DNA from: Campylobacteraceae bacterium
Lineage (GTDB): Bacteria; Campylobacterota; Campylobacteria; Campylobacterales; Sulfurovaceae
DNA: 7,048 nt
Assembly (NCBI GenBank): GCA_027023145.1
Contig: JALVWV010000289.1
Location: 1-7,048 of the forward strand
Reading direction: 5' to 3'
This document shows positions 6,108 to 7,048 of the stretch, piece by piece. Within the stretch, counting starts at the first letter, position 1, and each line of letters starts with the position of its first letter. A program made the translations under genes and the position numbers. The notes beneath the pieces are model-generated. The model saw nothing but the letters and a program-made list of their open reading frames with translations, was not told the origin of the DNA and ran no database searches.

Positions 6108-6121
6108 GGAAAAAATTGCTT

Positions 6122-6868
6122 TTATTTGACCTCTTTGGGGGTATGGCCATAAAATTTCTTGTACGTTTTGATCATATGTGATTGATCGTAAAAGCCGCAA
6201 GAGAGGGCTGCTTCTGAGAGCGAAACCTTTTGTGCCAGTTTTGTGCGGACGCAATCGATCCTGAGATTTTGGAGATACTGGTGTGGGGTACGCGCAAAAG
6301 CTTGCTTGAAACGTCGGAGAAAATGGTACTTGCTCATGTGAGCTTCACGTGCGACGGCATCGAGATCAATTTCGGGCGAATCAGCATGGGCATGGAGATA
6401 GGCACGAGCTTTTTGGAGAGAGGGATCGGGCGAGGTAGGACGTTTGACTTCAGGAGTCTCATACACATGATGCAACAATAAATAGTCGATGAGAACAAGG
6501 ATAAGCTGATCGTTCTTTGCTGTATCGGTTGTATTGTGCAGGTCTAAGATCATATCGTTGAGGTGAGGATCACGGATCAACCGGTGAAACACCACCGGTG
6601 CTTCGATGCCCAGCAAGTGTGCCCGTGCCTCGATCTGAGTTGTCGGGATTGAGAGGTTTAGGTGCGTCCACGTACTCATCTGCGTCTCATGCATTTCAAA
6701 AGGATGCACCACCCGCACCGTTCCCTTGCTCGCCTCTGCCACCTCCTCTTCGACCGCAAAACGATGCAAACCTTCCAGCACCAACGAGACAGAATAACCA
6801 TCATGGGCGTGCCGAGGGTAGCTTTGGTCGGCAAAGGTACTTTGGACGAGGAGGTACGTGGGTTTCAT
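6122..6868 (-). CDS. AraC-family transcriptional regulator (cupin sensor plus double HTH)
   Basis: The protein has 248 residues from ATG (complement of 6866-6868). A TTG six codons upstream (6886) is possible but overlaps a -10-like box. The N-terminal half is an AraC-type cupin sensor: PRHAHDGYSVSLVLEGLHRF (18-37) and VHPFEMHE (54-61). The C-terminal half holds two helix-turn-helix units: LDAVAREAHMSKYHFLRRFK (169-188) and LSEAALSCGFYDQSHMIKTY (217-236), ending with KKFYGHTPKE, the AraC family signature. It is cytoplasmic and DNA-binding; the ligand is unknown, plausibly the substrate or inducer of the exporter gene that follows. The same-strand arrangement of AraC regulator then LysE exporter is common. 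An inverted repeat CCAAA-N5-TTTGG just upstream may be an autoregulatory site. Confidence 0.92.
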   Translation of the reverse strand: MKPTYLLVQSTFADQSYPRHAHDGYSVSLVLEGLHRFAVEEEVAEASKGTVRVVHPFEMHETQMSTWTHLNLSIPTTQIEARAHLLGIEAPVVFHRLIRDPHLNDMILDLHNTTDTAKNDQLILVLIDYLLLHHVYETPEVKRPTSPDPSLQKARAYLHAHADSPEIDLDAVAREAHMSKYHFLRRFKQAFARTPHQYLQNLRIDCVRTKLAQKVSLSEAALSCGFYDQSHMIKTYKKFYGHTPKEVK

Positions 6869-6875
6869 GGGGGGT

Positions 6876-6897
6876 ATTGTAGCCAAATCTTGTTTGG
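6876..6897 (-). promoter_or_regulatory. candidate promoter/operator of the AraC-type gene
   Basis: On the - strand TACAAT (complement of 6876-6881) is a good -10 ending 7 nt before the ATG. The inverted repeat CCAAA-TCTTG-TTTGG (6883-6897) abuts it upstream. No -35 consensus and no Shine-Dalgarno sequence precede the ATG. If the -10 is used, the transcript would start at or next to the start codon. Confidence 0.35.
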
Positions 6898-6946
6898 TAC
6901 AGTCGGGCGTTCCATATCGGGAGAGACTGTGAAAGAACTCAGGAAT

Positions 6947-6971
6947 ATAGGAGTAGGGACTTCAGTCCCGT
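6947..6971 (+). repeat. REP-like unit 1
   Basis: The 25-bp unit consists of ATAGGAG, a spacer TA, a hairpin GGGACT-TC-AGTCCC (6956-6969), then GT. A GGAG tetranucleotide before a hairpin is the classic layout of REP sequences mobilised by REP-associated tyrosine transposases. Confidence 0.7.
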
Positions 6972-7003
6972 ATAACAAGCTTCCATAAAATGGCACTATT
7001 TTA

Positions 7004-7028
7004 ACGGGGCTAAAGCCCCTGCTCCTAT
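7004..7028 (-). repeat. REP-like unit 2, inverted copy
   Basis: Read on the - strand this is the same 25-bp unit with 4 substitutions: ATAGGAG, CA, hairpin GGGGCT-TT-AGCCCC, then GT. Two of the four changes form a compensatory pair in the stem (A-T to G-C), and the other two lie in the spacer and loop. Confidence 0.7.
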
Positions 7029-7048
7029 AAAATGCCTGTTCTTTCACA

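Larger units (their letters stand above)
6928..7048. repeat. imperfect palindromic element of about 121 bp (BIME or MITE-like)
   Basis: Perfect 11-bp outer inverted repeats, TGTGAAAGAAC (6928-6938) and GTTCTTTCACA (7038-7048), enclose two inverted REP-like hairpins. A central hairpin TAAAAT-GGCACT-ATTTTA (6986-7003) lies between them. The right repeat ends at the window edge, so the true outer boundary may lie beyond. The element lies 59 bp upstream of the AraC-type ATG. No transposase is visible. Confidence 0.75.

Noticed and set aside
5421..6254. 277-residue reading of the LysE-family gene
   Set aside because: The extra 70 residues overlap the AraC-type gene, are not membrane-like, and precede the proper family start at 6044 with its ribosome site and promoter.
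6865..7047. 60-residue - strand open frame at the right edge
   Set aside because: It runs through both REP hairpins and the inverted repeats, so its sequence is explained by the repeat element; it has no recognisable domain.

Overview
The window looks like a bacterial chromosome segment, probably from a Campylobacterota-type (Sulfurovum/Nitratifractor-like) or similar sulfur-oxidising proteobacterium. That assignment is inference from overall protein style only; there is no rRNA or other firm marker. Gene direction splits the window in two. Everything from 1 to 4337 reads on the + strand, everything from 4516 to 6868 on the - strand, and the two blocks converge on a 178-bp spacer. Most of the window has a balanced to GC-leaning composition, but about 3615-4500 is visibly AT-richer.

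The + strand opens with the C-terminal half of an RND-family inner-membrane efflux pump (start lies outside the window). Next comes a small di-iron fatty-acid-hydroxylase/sterol-desaturase family membrane protein. It is followed by two overlapping genes that appear to be the two halves of one ArsP_1/DUF318-type permease. The halves still show internal similarity to each other.

The + strand then changes character. A 66-residue piece resembles the C-terminal winged helix of a Rep_3 plasmid replication initiator. It is followed by an MntA/HepT (MNT-HEPN) toxin-antitoxin pair with its own extended -10 promoter. The antitoxin is intact and carries GSX10DXD. The toxin keeps its RX4HXY motif but appears frameshifted near its N-terminus. 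Composition and content suggest a decayed plasmid-derived insertion.

The - strand block, read in its own direction, holds an AraC-family regulator, a LysE/RhtB-family exporter with its own promoter, an ArsC/YffB-like thioredoxin-fold protein 30 bp behind the exporter, and a DUF2231 membrane protein with a separate AT-rich promoter region. The regulator and exporter probably form a regulator-target pair.

The right edge, 6928-7048, is an imperfect palindrome of about 121 bp. It is built of two inverted REP-like hairpins with a compensatory base-pair change, an A/T-rich central hairpin, and 11-bp perfect outer inverted repeats, one of which ends exactly at the window edge. It resembles a BIME or MITE-like element. 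No tRNA, rRNA, CRISPR array or intact transposase was seen.
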